64,000 nucleotides of DNA, taken from Streptococcus sp. 2342. Lineage in GTDB: Bacteria > Bacillota > Bacilli > Lactobacillales > Streptococcaceae. This document shows positions 48,286-57,430 of this stretch, in pieces. The stretch covers positions 1 through 64,000 of the forward strand of contig NZ_VMLR01000008.1 in assembly GCF_013276795.1 (NCBI RefSeq), given 5' to 3'. A program made the position numbers and the translations under genes. Under the pieces are notes generated by a model. It searched no databases. It saw only the letters and a program-made list of their open reading frames with translations, and was not told the origin of the DNA. The first letter of the stretch is position 1. Each line of letters opens with the position of its first letter.

Positions 48286-48984
48286 ATGACTGCCACAAAA
48301 ATGAACGCTCAAGAAATTATCCAATTTATCGCCAATGCTGAAAAGAAAACCAGTGTTAAAGTAACCTTTGACGGACAACTTGCAACTGCTGTACCAAGCT
48401 CTGTTGTCAAACTAGGGAATGTCCTATTTGGAGACTGGAAGGATGTTGCTCCTCTTCTCGATGGTTTGGTAGAAAATCAAGACTATGTTGTTGAGCAAGA
48501 CGCTCGTAATTCTGCAGTTCCCTTGCTAGATAAACGTGCTATCAATGCTCGTATCGAGCCAGGTGCTATTATCCGTGATCAGGTTGAAATTGGTGACAAT
48601 GCTGTTATCATGATGGGAGCGGTTATCAATATCGGTGCTGAAATTGGTGCAGGAACCATGATTGACATGGGTGCTATCCTTGGTGGCCGTGCTATCGTTG
48701 GGAAAAACAGTCACGTTGGTGCAGGTGCCGTTCTTGCAGGTGTGATTGAGCCAGCTAGCGCAGAACCAGTCCGTGTTGGAGATAATGTTCTTATCGGCGC
48801 TAATGCAGTGGTTATCGAAGGGGTCCAAATCGGTAGTGGTTCAGTTGTCGCAGCAGGAGCTATTGTTACCCAAGATGTTCCAGAAAACGTGGTAGTAGCA
48901 GGTGTTCCAGCTCGTATCATCAAAGAGATTGATGCCCAAACCCAACAAAAAACAGCGCTAGAAGATGCGCTTCGTACCTTGTAA
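48286..48984 (+). CDS. dapD: Tetrahydrodipicolinate N-acetyltransferase
   Basis: A 232-residue left-handed beta-helix acyltransferase. From about residue 85, hexapeptide repeats ([20 protein letters not shown], then [19 protein letters not shown]) form the helix. In the acetyl branch of lysine/diaminopimelate synthesis it acetylates tetrahydrodipicolinate. The next gene encodes the matching N-acetyl-diaminopimelate deacetylase, which supports the acetyl rather than succinyl assignment. AGGAGGCG precedes ATG. Confidence 0.92.
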   Translation: MTATKMNAQEIIQFIANAEKKTSVKVTFDGQLATAVPSSVVKLGNVLFGDWKDVAPLLDGLVENQDYVVEQDARNSAVPLLDKRAINARIEPGAIIRDQVEIGDNAVIMMGAVINIGAEIGAGTMIDMGAILGGRAIVGKNSHVGAGAVLAGVIEPASAEPVRVGDNVLIGANAVVIEGVQIGSGSVVAAGAIVTQDVPENVVVAGVPARIIKEIDAQTQQKTALEDALRTL

Positions 48985-48995
48985 TTGTAAAAGAA

Positions 48996-49031
48996 AAATA
49001 GAGGCGGAACCCTTCTTCCAGCCTCTTTCTG
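48996..49031 (+). terminator. Hairpin between dapD and dapL
   Basis: AGAGGC-ggaacccttcttcca-GCCTCT followed by TTCT. The U-run is weak, so read-through into dapL is likely. Confidence 0.6.
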
Positions 49032-49051
49032 CTATATCGGAGGATAGATAG

Positions 49052-50182
49052 ATGTTAGATTTGATTCAGACTAGACGAGATTTGCACCAGATTCCAGAGA
49101 TTGGCTTGGAGGAGTTCAAGACTCAGGCTTATCTGCTGGATGTGATTGAGAAATTGACTGCGGGCAAGGATTTTGTCAAAGTTCGAACTTGGCGGACAGG
49201 GATTTTGGTCTATTTGCAGGGAAGTCAGCCAGATCGGACCATTGGTTGGCGAACAGATATTGATGGCCTGCCTATCGTAGAACAAACAGACCTGTCTTTC
49301 GCCTCTCAGCACCAAGGTCGTATGCACGCTTGTGGACATGATTTCCACATGACCATTGCTTTGGGATGTCTCGAGCGCGTCCTTGAGGAGCAACCAAAGA
49401 ACAATCTACTCTTCCTATTTCAGCCTGCTGAAGAAAATGAAGCTGGTGGCATGCTCATGTATGAGGATGGCGCTTTTGGAGACTGGTTGCCAGACCAGTT
49501 TTATGGCCTCCATGTCCGTCCAGATCTGAAAGTTGGCCAGATTGCGACCAATACTCATACACTTTTTGCAGGGACTTGTGAGGTGAAGATTCGTTTCAAA
49601 GGCAAAGGTGGCCACGCAGCCTTTCCGCATGAAGCCAATGACGCTTTGGTGGCGGCTAGTTACTTTGTAACCCAAGTGCAGTCAGTTGTCAGCCGCAATG
49701 TCAACCCAATCGAGGGAGCAGTGGTGACCTTTGGCGTTTTTCAGGCTGGAACAACCAACAATGTCATCACAGACACAGCCTTTTTACATGGAACTATTCG
49801 TGCCTTAACTCAGGATATGAGCCTCTTGGTGCAAAAGCGGGTCAAAACAGTTGCAGAAGGAGTTGCAGCTGCCTTTGATATGGAAGTTGAAGTGGAACTC
49901 AAGCAAGGTGGATACCTACCTGTTGAGAACAATCCAGCCTTGGCGCGTGAACTGATGGATTTCTTTGAAGAAAAAGACGGAATCGAGCTGATTGATATCG
50001 AGCCTGCTATGACAGGTGAAGACTTTGGTTATCTTCTTTCAAAGGTTGATGGTGTTATGTTTTGGCTAGGTATCGATAGTCCCTACGCTCTTCATCACCC
50101 TCAAATGAGTCCTAAGGAAGAGGCTTTATCTATTGGGGTGGATGCGGTCTCTAGTTTCCTGAAAAAGAAGGCAGCAGAGTAG
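49052..50182 (+). CDS. dapL: N-acetyldiaminopimelate deacetylase (M20 family)
   Basis: A 376-residue M20D metallohydrolase: metal ligands in [15 protein letters not shown], the catalytic/metal Glu pair in [16 protein letters not shown] in the dimerisation domain, and a C-terminal HHPQMSP. It follows dapD and would remove the acetyl group from N-acetyl-LL-diaminopimelate, as for the Bacillus YkuR-type enzyme. GGAGG precedes ATG. The symbol is by homology; other M20D amidohydrolases look similar. Confidence 0.88.
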   Translation: MLDLIQTRRDLHQIPEIGLEEFKTQAYLLDVIEKLTAGKDFVKVRTWRTGILVYLQGSQPDRTIGWRTDIDGLPIVEQTDLSFASQHQGRMHACGHDFHMTIALGCLERVLEEQPKNNLLFLFQPAEENEAGGMLMYEDGAFGDWLPDQFYGLHVRPDLKVGQIATNTHTLFAGTCEVKIRFKGKGGHAAFPHEANDALVAASYFVTQVQSVVSRNVNPIEGAVVTFGVFQAGTTNNVITDTAFLHGTIRALTQDMSLLVQKRVKTVAEGVAAAFDMEVEVELKQGGYLPVENNPALARELMDFFEEKDGIELIDIEPAMTGEDFGYLLSKVDGVMFWLGIDSPYALHHPQMSPKEEALSIGVDAVSSFLKKKAAE

Positions 50183-50193
50183 AGGAATTGTCT

Positions 50194-50733
50194 ATGAAAG
50201 CAGAATTACGCAAGCAAGTCTTGCAAGAAATGAAGACTATATCTCAAGAGCAAAAACAGGCTATAGAGCAAGCTTTAACCGAGCGATTGTTACAACACCC
50301 CTTTTACCAAGAAGCCAAGGTTATTGCAACCTATCTCTCTTTTCCTCATGAGTTTCAAACGCAGGGATTGATTGAGCAGGCGCTGAAGGATGGCAAGAAG
50401 GTTCTGATACCCAAAACCTATCCCAAGGGGCACATGGACTTTGTGGTCTATGATCCGCAGCAGTTGGTAAAAACTTCCTTTGGCTTACTGGAACCACAGG
50501 GAGATTTGGAAGTATTGGATGCCTCTAAGATTGATTTGATTCATGTTCCGGGGCTGGCTTTTACGACAAAGGGTTATCGAATTGGCTATGGCGGAGGTTA
50601 TTATGACCGCTATCTGGAACAGTTTACTGGTCATACTTTGAGTACGGTTTATCATTATCAAGTTCAGGACTTTATCCCTGAAAAGCATGATATTCCTGTT
50701 CAGGAGGTTCTGATTGATGAAAGAAATCTTTGA
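50194..50733 (+). CDS. 5-formyltetrahydrofolate cyclo-ligase
   Basis: A 179-residue folate enzyme from ATG 50194 (AGAGGAATTG upstream). An N-terminal basic/ATP region, IATYLSFPHEFQT, VLIPKTYPKGHMDF and the C-terminal signature GYRIGYGGGYYDRYL define it. It converts 5-formyl-THF to methenyl-THF with ATP. It sits 11 bp after dapL and overlaps the rhomboid gene by 17 bp. Confidence 0.92.
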   Translation: MKAELRKQVLQEMKTISQEQKQAIEQALTERLLQHPFYQEAKVIATYLSFPHEFQTQGLIEQALKDGKKVLIPKTYPKGHMDFVVYDPQQLVKTSFGLLEPQGDLEVLDASKIDLIHVPGLAFTTKGYRIGYGGGYYDRYLEQFTGHTLSTVYHYQVQDFIPEKHDIPVQEVLIDERNL

Positions 50734-51394
50734 TAGGCGTTACCCTGTGACGAGTTTCTTCCTCTTAGTGACGACCTTGGTATTTCTACTAATGTTGGTG
50801 ACCACAGGAGGAAACTTTTACAGGGCAGATACCCTATTTCGATTTGGAGCTATGTATGGGCCTGTTATTCGGCTCTTTCCCGAGCAGGTTTGGCGTCTCT
50901 TCTCTGCTATTTTTGTTCATATTGGGTGGGAGCATTTCATTGTTAATATGCTTTCGCTCTATTATCTTGGTAGGCAAGTAGAGGAGATTTTCGGATCCAA
51001 GAAGTTTTGCTTTCTCTATCTCTTATCTGGAATGATGGGCAATCTCTTTGTTTTTGTATTTAGTCCAAAATCCTTAGCAGCAGGAGCTTCTACTTCTCTC
51101 TATGGGCTATTTGCTGCGATTATTGTTCTTCGCTATGCAACGCGTAATCCTTATATCCAGCAGTTGGGGCAATCTTATCTGACACTTTTTGTGATTAACA
51201 TTATTGGAAGTGTTCTGATTCCAGGAATCAGTCTAGCAGGTCATATCGGAGGTGCAGTTGGTGGCGCATTTCTAGCAGTTATCTTTCCAGTTAGAGGAGA
51301 AAGACGGATGTATGGCGCTAGTCAGAGACTGGTAGCGTTAGTGTTGTTCGTAGGACTCGCAGTCTTACTTCTCTACAAGGGAATGGGAATGTGA
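50717..51394 (+). CDS. Rhomboid family intramembrane serine protease
   Basis: A 225-residue protein with six to seven membrane helices. The catalytic Ser is in AAGASTSLYGLF (GxSx, about residue 137) and the His in LAGHIGGAVGGAF. HIGWEHFIVNMLSLYYLG is the conserved helix-2 region with the H-x8-N-like pattern. It cleaves membrane proteins within the bilayer. ATG 50717 lies within the cyclo-ligase gene, so the pair is coupled. Confidence 0.92.
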   Translation: MKEIFDRRYPVTSFFLLVTTLVFLLMLVTTGGNFYRADTLFRFGAMYGPVIRLFPEQVWRLFSAIFVHIGWEHFIVNMLSLYYLGRQVEEIFGSKKFCFLYLLSGMMGNLFVFVFSPKSLAAGASTSLYGLFAAIIVLRYATRNPYIQQLGQSYLTLFVINIIGSVLIPGISLAGHIGGAVGGAFLAVIFPVRGERRMYGASQRLVALVLFVGLAVLLLYKGMGM

Positions 51395-51420
51395 CGAGCT
51401 TATAATAATAGTTGTGTAAT

Positions 51421-51458
51421 GAAAAAAGATAAGGCATTTTTTGAACCTTATCTTTTTA
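51421..51458 (+). terminator. Terminator after rhomboid gene
   Basis: AAAAAAGATAAGG-cattttttgaa-CCTTATCTTTTT, followed by ATTTT. Confidence 0.9.
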
Positions 51459-51460
51459 TT

Positions 51461-51660
51461 TTATACTCAATGAAAATCAAAAAGCAAACTAGGAAACTAG
51501 CAGCAGGTTGCTCAAAGCACTGCTTTGAGGTTGTAGATAGAATTGACGAAGTCAGCTCAAAACACTGTTTTGAGGTTGCAGATAAGACTGACGAAGTCAG
51601 TAACCATATATACGGTAAGGCGACGCTGACGTGGTTTGAAGAGATTTTCGAAGAGTATTA
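51461..51660. repeat. BOX element with two boxB-like modules; overlaps galU stop
   Basis: ATACTCAATGAAAATC edge, then two successive modules of TTTGAGGTTG...GACGAAGTCAG, then CGGTAAGGCGACGCTGACG (near the BOX-PCR primer site) and GATTTTCGAAGAGTATT. It is longer than the other copies because boxB is doubled. Its last bases supply the galU stop codon. Confidence 0.92.
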
Positions 51661-52557
51661 TTCCTTCTCAGCCAATTCTTTTCCAAGTTGGATGAGGTAA
51701 TCCTTCAAGTCATCTTTGACTTGTGGATGTTTGAGGGCGTAGTCAATAGATGTTTTCATAAATCCAAACTTATCCCCAACGTCGTAACGAGCTCCTGTAA
51801 ATTCACGGGCGAAAACACGTTGTGTTTTATTAAGGGTATCAATAGCGTCGGTAAGCTGGATTTCATTTCCAGCGCCAGGAGCTTGCTTTTCGAGGATGTC
51901 GAAAATTTCTGGTGTCAGAAGATAGCGACCGATGATTGCCAAATCACTTGGTGCATCTTCAGGAGCTGGTTTTTCAACGAAAGTTTCAACGCTATAGAGA
52001 CCATTGATTCCTTCACCTTGAGGAGCGATAACCCCGTATGCTGAAACGTCTTCGTGTGGTACAGGCATGACAGCAATGGTTGATGCGTGTGTCTTTTCGT
52101 AATCATTCATCAGTTGTTTTGTCAAAGGAACGGCATTCTCGTCTGTGATGTCCATAAGGTCATCACCCAGCATAACAACGAAGGGTTCATTCCCCACAAA
52201 AGCTTTGGCTTGTAGGACAGCGTCTCCAAGACCACGAGGGTGAGTTTGGCGAATGAAATGGAGGCGCATACCAGTTGCTTCATCTACCAATTTTAACAAA
52301 TCCGTTTTGCCTTTTTCCTTAAGATTGTATTCAAGCTCAAAGTTTGAGTCAAAGTGGTCCTCAATAGAACGTTTTGATTTACCAGTGACAACCAGAATAT
52401 CTTCAATACCTGATTTGAGAGCCTCTTCCACGATAAACTGGATAGTTGGTTTGTCTACAATTGGCAACATTTCTTTGGCAAGAGCCTTGGTTGCTGGTAA
52501 AAATCGAGTCCCTAGTCCAGCGGCAGGGATAACTGCTTTTCTAACTTTTGATGTCAT
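51658..52557 (-). CDS. galU: UTP-glucose-1-phosphate uridylyltransferase
   Basis: A 299-residue enzyme making UDP-glucose from UTP and glucose-1-phosphate for capsule, glycolipid and teichoic acid synthesis. [20 protein letters not shown] is the nucleotide-binding signature; [10 protein letters not shown] carries the metal-binding Asp and VEKP follows. Its TAA stop lies at the edge of a BOX element. It is probably co-transcribed after gpsA (21 bp gap). Confidence 0.95.
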   Translation of the reverse strand: MTSKVRKAVIPAAGLGTRFLPATKALAKEMLPIVDKPTIQFIVEEALKSGIEDILVVTGKSKRSIEDHFDSNFELEYNLKEKGKTDLLKLVDEATGMRLHFIRQTHPRGLGDAVLQAKAFVGNEPFVVMLGDDLMDITDENAVPLTKQLMNDYEKTHASTIAVMPVPHEDVSAYGVIAPQGEGINGLYSVETFVEKPAPEDAPSDLAIIGRYLLTPEIFDILEKQAPGAGNEIQLTDAIDTLNKTQRVFAREFTGARYDVGDKFGFMKTSIDYALKHPQVKDDLKDYLIQLGKELAEKE

Positions 52558-52578
52558 AAGAATCCTTTCTTTAGAGAG

Positions 52579-53595
52579 TTAAGACCACTCATTTTCTGCT
52601 TTAAATTCATTGTTCATGATGTCATAAATGGCATCTTTGATATTGGTTCCGTTGTAAATGACTTGGTAAATGGCCTGTGTAATCGGCATATAGACTCCAA
52701 GTTCTTGCGCTAGTTCATAGGCTGCTCGAGTCGTTGAAATTCCTTCAATCACCATGCCCATATTGGCTTCGATATCAGCTAGGGATTCTCCCCGACCAAG
52801 AGCATCTCCAGCTCTCCAGTTACGAGAGTGGACGGAGGTTCCCGTTACGATCAAATCTCCCACACCAGATAAGCCGCTATAGGTCAATGGATTAGCCCCG
52901 AGTGCTACCCCTAAGCGAGTAATTTCTGCCAAGCCTCGAGCGATGATGGCTGCCTTGGCATTGTCACCAAATCCCAAACCATGTAAAGCTCCAGCACCGA
53001 CAGCAATAATATTTTTAAGAGCACCAGCAGTTTCAACTCCAATAACATCCGTATTGGTATAAAGTCGGAAGTAGTGATTACTAAAGAGCTCTTGAACGTA
53101 TTGAGCTGTTTGTAAATCTTTAGAAGCAGCAGTGATTAAAGTTAGGTCACGTACAATGGTCTCTTCTGCATGACTAGGGCCTGAAACAACGACGATATCA
53201 CTGCGGAGATGTTCAGGAATTTCTTCTTCAAGGATAGTTGATAATCGTTTATGGCTATCAGGTTCTAATCCCTTTGATGCGTGCATGATGATAGCCTTAT
53301 GGTCTAAGGTTTTTGCAACTTGTTGGGCAACAAGTCGTGTCACTTTTGTTGGGACGACAAACAAAATCGCATCCACATCTTTTAATGCCTCTGCTAAGTC
53401 AGTGTAGGCAATGATATTTTCGTCTAGAACGACATCTTTAAAGTAGTGCTTGTTAGTATGATAGGTATTAATTTCATTGATTTGCTCGGGAATGTTTCCC
53501 CAAATACGTACCTCGTATCCATTGTCATTTAAGACTTGTGAAAGGGCAGTTCCCCAAGAACCAGGCCCCAAGACGGCGATGGTTTGTTTTTCCAT
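52579..53595 (-). CDS. gpsA: NAD(P)-dependent glycerol-3-phosphate dehydrogenase
   Basis: A 338-residue enzyme reducing dihydroxyacetone phosphate to sn-glycerol-3-phosphate for phospholipid and lipoteichoic acid synthesis. The N-terminal dinucleotide motif is [14 protein letters not shown] (Pro in place of the usual second-position Ala). [20 protein letters not shown] contains the catalytic Lys, and [16 protein letters not shown] is typical. AAGGAGG precedes ATG. Confidence 0.95.
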   Translation of the reverse strand: MEKQTIAVLGPGSWGTALSQVLNDNGYEVRIWGNIPEQINEINTYHTNKHYFKDVVLDENIIAYTDLAEALKDVDAILFVVPTKVTRLVAQQVAKTLDHKAIIMHASKGLEPDSHKRLSTILEEEIPEHLRSDIVVVSGPSHAEETIVRDLTLITAASKDLQTAQYVQELFSNHYFRLYTNTDVIGVETAGALKNIIAVGAGALHGLGFGDNAKAAIIARGLAEITRLGVALGANPLTYSGLSGVGDLIVTGTSVHSRNWRAGDALGRGESLADIEANMGMVIEGISTTRAAYELAQELGVYMPITQAIYQVIYNGTNIKDAIYDIMNNEFKAENEWS

Positions 53596-53696
53596 GATTT
53601 CCTCCTTGATAGAGTTCTTTCTCTTATTCTATCATATTCTAGGGGATTTTGCACTTGCATTGCTGGGGAGTAGTGGCTTTGTGACTTGAAAAATAT

Positions 53697-53737
53697 ATAA
53701 AAACCGAGACGAAGTATTAAAGTCTTAGTCTTTAGTT
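53697..53737. repeat. Decayed hairpin repeat at left edge of accessory island
   Basis: AAAACCGAGAC-GAAGTATTAAA-GTCTTAGTCT matches the intact element at 57817-57856 except that the end of the right arm is eroded. It lies 80 bp before the HTH gene. Confidence 0.7.
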
Positions 53738-53817
53738 AAAGTGAGAAGAAATCTGATAGATAGTTTGATTCAGTATATGCTATAATAGAGGTAAACAACT
53801 CAGGAGGTTCTTGTAGG

Positions 53818-54738
53818 TTGCGAGAGTTTGGCGAAAAAATTAAAAGATTACGTTTGGCTAAAAAAATCAGTCGTTCAGAATTTTGTGGTGATGAGTCTGA
53901 ATTAAGTATCCGTCAATTAATTAGAATTGAAAATGGAGAATCCAGACCAACACTAACAAAGTTAAAATATATCGCTGAGCGTTTGGGAGTTGAAGATTAC
54001 AAGTTGATGCCAAGTTATATAGAGTTGGATAAGGAATACCTAGAATTGAAGTATTTCTTGATGAGGACTCCTACATACGAAGATGAAACTATCGCCCAAA
54101 AGAAAGAGAGTGTTTTTGATAAGATTTTTGAAGAGTATTATGATAGGCTACCTGAGGAAGAAAGATTTATCATAGATGTTTTACAAGCATATGATGACTT
54201 TGGTTGGTGGAATGATGATAGCAATTTAGGAATGATTTTACAAGAGTATTTCGATCACATTTTGTTGAAATCAAAATATGAAGTTAACGATATTTTAATC
54301 ATAAAGCTATTTTTGGTAAGATTAGTACACCAAAATACGATAATAGATGAGATTGAAGTGAATACCTTCTTAGTAATAGCTGATAAAATTTTACAACAAG
54401 TTGAGATGTTTGATATTGAATATTCATTTCTAATCAGAGATTCATTACTTTTGTTGTTAGGAATATTTGAAAAAATTGCTAATTACAGTCAATTTGAAGA
54501 TATTCTCTATAAATTAAATGAAATTACCTCAAAGTCATACGACTATCAGAAAAAACCAATTATTCGACTATGGGAGTGGCGCTATTCATTATTTGTAAAA
54601 AAAGATTATCCAGTAGCTGAAAATTATTTTCAAGAAGCAAAAATATTTGCTAGAATGATTGATAATAGTCATTTGATAGAACAGCTAGAAAAACAATGGC
54701 AATATGACCTCCAGGATTTTTTTAAAAATAAACATTAG
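53818..54738 (+). CDS. HTH regulator with helical C-terminal domain (RRNPP/Rgg-like)
   Basis: A 306-residue protein with likely TTG start at 53818 (AGGAGG nine bases upstream). Residues 1-60 form an HTH (FGEKIKRLRLAKKISRSEFC, then SIRQLIRIENGESRPTLTKL) and the remaining 245 are helical, Leu/Ile-rich and repeat-like, as in peptide-binding regulators of the RRNPP/Rgg/ComR class. A perfect GTGACA-N4-TGTCAC dyad lies 11 bp after its stop. A short hydrophobic peptide gene and an ABC operon follow on the same strand. Peptide control is inferred from this arrangement. Confidence 0.75.
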   Translation: MREFGEKIKRLRLAKKISRSEFCGDESELSIRQLIRIENGESRPTLTKLKYIAERLGVEDYKLMPSYIELDKEYLELKYFLMRTPTYEDETIAQKKESVFDKIFEEYYDRLPEEERFIIDVLQAYDDFGWWNDDSNLGMILQEYFDHILLKSKYEVNDILIIKLFLVRLVHQNTIIDEIEVNTFLVIADKILQQVEMFDIEYSFLIRDSLLLLLGIFEKIANYSQFEDILYKLNEITSKSYDYQKKPIIRLWEWRYSLFVKKDYPVAENYFQEAKIFARMIDNSHLIEQLEKQWQYDLQDFFKNKH

Positions 54739-54749
54739 AAAATAAAAAA

Positions 54750-54765
54750 GTGACAAAAATGTCAC
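54750..54765. promoter_or_regulatory. Perfect dyad GTGACA-N4-TGTCAC, possible operator
   Basis: GTGACA at 54750-54755 and TGTCAC at 54760-54765 with AAAA between. No U-run follows, so it is a poor terminator. A degenerate relative (GTGACATTTATGACC, 54950-54964) abuts the promoter of the peptide gene. It resembles the GACAT-x-ATGTC dyads bound by ComR-type regulators. Confidence 0.55.
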
Positions 54766-54801
54766 TAGTTAAAAAGACCGAGAGAAAGTTTTCGAAATCA
54801 T

Positions 54802-54849
54802 AAAAACGCATGATATCAGGTGTTTAAAAACTTGATATTATGCGTTTTA
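54802..54849. repeat. Hairpin repeat, copy 2 (first copy at 4807)
   Basis: AAAAACGCAT-g-ATATCAGGT...ACTTGATAT-t-ATGCGTTTTA, with the same AAATCA flank as copy 1. The hairpin would stop transcripts of the HTH gene before the peptide promoter. Confidence 0.7.
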
Positions 54850-54949
54850 TCATTTAAAGAGTTATTATGTTTTTCCCTTAGATTGAGTTCGTATCGAGTT
54901 CCTTTTTATACTAATTGAGTACTTATTAGTAGATAAGTTGTTGAAATTA

Positions 54950-54993
54950 GTGACATTTATGACCTTGGAGAATGTGTAACATAGAAGTATAAT
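54950..54993 (+). promoter_or_regulatory. Promoter of peptide/ABC operon with half-conserved dyad
   Basis: TTGGAG (54965-54970), 17-bp spacer, TATAAT (54988-54993). GTGACATTTATGACC ends at the base before the -35, the usual place for an activator of the ComR/Rgg class. Confidence 0.65.
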
Positions 54994-55023
54994 AATCCTG
55001 TAGAAAAAATAAGGAGAGAACAT

Positions 55024-55065
55024 ATGTTAGTGCTAGTTGTTGCCATTTTTTGGATTTATAAATAA
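55024..55065 (+). CDS. 13-aa hydrophobic peptide (candidate signal or leader peptide)
   Basis: ATG 55024 is preceded by AAGGAG with ideal spacing and by a good promoter. The product MLVLVVAIFWIYK is very hydrophobic with aromatic residues and a single C-terminal Lys, and has no room for a signal peptide. It stops 22 bp before the ABC ATPase gene. It could be a leaderless signalling peptide like S. pyogenes SIP, read by the regulator encoded upstream, or a stalling leader peptide controlling the ABC genes. No other function can be assigned. Confidence 0.55.
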   Translation: MLVLVVAIFWIYK

Positions 55066-55087
55066 TAAAGATAGAATGGGAAGGTCT

Positions 55088-55768
55088 ATGTTAGAACTAA
55101 AAAATATTAGCAAAAGTTACGAACAAGGGACGCTAAAAAATAATGTTTTAAGAGAAATAAATTTTAAGGTAGTTGAAGGAGAATTTGTATCGATAATGGG
55201 ACCATCAGGTTCGGGCAAATCGACATTTATCAATATTTTGGGACTGATTGATTCTGAATTTAAAGGAGAATATATATTAGACGGAAAAAGTATTGAGAAG
55301 TTAAATGAAAATCAACAAGCAAGTTATCGTAATCGTGATATTGGATTTGTTTTTCAACAATTTCATCTTATTGATGAATATACTGTTAAAGAAAATATTT
55401 TATTATCATTCCTATATTCTGACCAACAGCCAGATATAGAATACATTGATAGTTTATTACAAGACTTAGGGCTTATAGATAAGATGAATGAGTACCCAAG
55501 TCATTTATCAGGCGGACAGAAGCAACGAGTTGCTTTAATTAGAGCTCTTGCTCATAAACCTAGATTTCTTATAGCGGATGAACCTACAGGTGCATTAGAT
55601 GAGAAAAATAGGAATGAGATATTGCAAATTCTACAAAATTTGAATCATTCTGGAACGACAATTATTGTAGTAACTCACGATGAGTTTGTTGCCAGTCATT
55701 GTAGAACAAGGTATCGAATGAAAAATGGGTATCTAACATCTGAAGGAGAAGGATTACATGAAGTTTAA
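55088..55768 (+). CDS. ABC transporter ATP-binding protein, MacB/LolD type
   Basis: A 226-residue ATPase starting at ATG 55088 (GGGAAGG upstream; a frame from TTG 55037 overlaps the peptide gene and is rejected). Walker A GPSGSGKST, Q-loop FVFQQFHLIDEYTV, signature LSGGQKQRVALIRAL, Walker B FLIADEPTGALD and switch VVTHDE are complete. This class works with FtsX-fold permeases in export of peptides or in antimicrobial peptide and drug resistance. It overlaps the permease gene by 11 bp. Confidence 0.9.
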   Translation: MLELKNISKSYEQGTLKNNVLREINFKVVEGEFVSIMGPSGSGKSTFINILGLIDSEFKGEYILDGKSIEKLNENQQASYRNRDIGFVFQQFHLIDEYTVKENILLSFLYSDQQPDIEYIDSLLQDLGLIDKMNEYPSHLSGGQKQRVALIRALAHKPRFLIADEPTGALDEKNRNEILQILQNLNHSGTTIIVVTHDEFVASHCRTRYRMKNGYLTSEGEGLHEV

Positions 55769-56912
55769 AAAGCTGTTAATAGATACTCTAAAGTTGTTAA
55801 AGAGGAATAAAAGACAAAGTATTCTGACATCCTTAGCCATCACAGTGGCAACATTTGTTTTATTAGTAATACTATCAAGTTCTTCCTATACAACTTCTAC
55901 ATTAGGTAATGATTTAAAGATAGAAGAAGACACAGCAACAATGACTTATACTCCTCAGAATATGTTGGATATTAGAGGGTTTACACAGGAAGATAAACAA
56001 TTGGTTGAGCAAACTATTGGAAAACCTGCAAGACTTTCTTCCAGCTCTTATGCCTTGTATGCTGAAACGTATTTTAATGATTCTAAGCAGAATCTTAGTT
56101 TTCGAACATTGGGCGATTTGAATCAGAATGGTTTAGTTGTGCCTGCTTTATTAAAAGGAAGAGCATTAGAGGAACTAGATGGCGGTGTCGCTATTAGCGA
56201 TAAGGCTCTCATGTCATTGACTCGAAAGGAAAATATTGAAACTTTTTTAGGAGAAACTATCAATATATCTGGAAAAGAATATCCAATTCAGGCAATATAT
56301 TATGGATCAGCTGTTAATGAAAGATTACCTTCTTTATTGGTTACCAATGAAATCAAAGAGTTACTTTTAGGAGGAAGGGAATATTTTGATGAATTAGTAG
56401 TAGAAACTAATCAGTTGGAGAATATTAATAAGGCTTTATCTGCTTTAGATACTTATGGAATATTCCGCAAGGAAGGAACTTATGGATATATAGATAATAG
56501 AAGGGTATATGAGGAAACAAAGGCCCAAGCTACTACAATATTAAATTTCATTGCACTGTTATCAAGCATTTCAATTTTTGTAGCTGGTTTTGGGGTTATG
56601 AATGCTATGTTGTCTTCTGTTAGCGAACGTAGTAAGGAGATAGCCATTCGTCGAGCTTTGGGAGCTAAAAAATCTGATATTTATCAATCATATATGATGG
56701 AGGGGATTCTTTTATCGCTTCTGGGAGCTATAACTGGTATTGGAGTAGCGACATTATTTGTTGTTTTAATGAACATGAGTGGTTTTGTTACGACATTAAC
56801 TCTGGATCATATTTTGATTACTCTATTCACAACGGGTGTATTTGGAATTGTATTTAGTATTATGCCTGCAATGGTTGCAGCAAATAAAAATGTTATTGAA
56901 GGTCTAAGGTAA
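55758..56912 (+). CDS. FtsX-fold (MacB-like) ABC permease
   Basis: A 384-residue permease: helix 1 (residues 22-44), an extracellular domain of about 200 residues, then three C-terminal helices. SERSKEIAIRRALGAKKSDI just after helix 2 is the typical MacB/FtsX coupling motif. It forms a mechanotransmission-type ABC system with the upstream ATPase. The gene is markedly A/T-rich. Confidence 0.88.
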   Translation: MKFKKLLIDTLKLLKRNKRQSILTSLAITVATFVLLVILSSSSYTTSTLGNDLKIEEDTATMTYTPQNMLDIRGFTQEDKQLVEQTIGKPARLSSSSYALYAETYFNDSKQNLSFRTLGDLNQNGLVVPALLKGRALEELDGGVAISDKALMSLTRKENIETFLGETINISGKEYPIQAIYYGSAVNERLPSLLVTNEIKELLLGGREYFDELVVETNQLENINKALSALDTYGIFRKEGTYGYIDNRRVYEETKAQATTILNFIALLSSISIFVAGFGVMNAMLSSVSERSKEIAIRRALGAKKSDIYQSYMMEGILLSLLGAITGIGVATLFVVLMNMSGFVTTLTLDHILITLFTTGVFGIVFSIMPAMVAANKNVIEGLR

Positions 56913-56940
56913 TGATGGATGTGAATTTAAAGGAGGTAAA

Positions 56941-57357
56941 ATGAAATTTACAAAAATAGATGGAGTATTTTCTCTAATGTTAATTGTGGAATTTACAATA
57001 TGTTTTTTTACACTAGATAATTTTAATCTTTTTCAATTTATGTTATTCGTACAAATTATACCGTCAATAGTATTAGCTTTGTTATCGGGAAGTATTTCTT
57101 CTAGAAGTAAGCACAGCTGGGTGTTATTAATTATTTTTGGAATGATCTATGCCTTAATGATGTTTGGAATTTTCAGAGTTACTCCTATGACGCTTATAGA
57201 ACAAAATACGATTCAATCTGAAACTTCCGTATTTACATTCAATAGAAATTTACAGTTGGGAACTTATTTTGGATTTTTCCTACAGGAATTTTTACTAGGA
57301 GCTTTTATTTGCACTATTTCAAAAATTTTTGGAAGAATTAAACAAGGGAAATTTTAA
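56941..57357 (+). CDS. Four-helix membrane protein of unknown function
   Basis: A 138-residue protein with four hydrophobic helices (residues about 8-24, 29-47, 58-78, 105-127). AAAGGAGG precedes ATG. It is the third structural gene of the A/T-rich operon and could be an immunity or accessory membrane protein of the ABC system. No family recognised. Confidence 0.65.
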   Translation: MKFTKIDGVFSLMLIVEFTICFFTLDNFNLFQFMLFVQIIPSIVLALLSGSISSRSKHSWVLLIIFGMIYALMMFGIFRVTPMTLIEQNTIQSETSVFTFNRNLQLGTYFGFFLQEFLLGAFICTISKIFGRIKQGKF

Positions 57358-57430
57358 TGAAGACTGCATTAAAAAGAAGAATTGCTTTTGCAGTTATTTA
57401 GAAAATGATATTATTGAAATGGTGTAACAT

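Noticed and set aside
51419..51700. 93-codon frame across the terminator and BOX element
   Set aside because: Its sequence is just translated BOX DNA and it runs into galU on the other strand.
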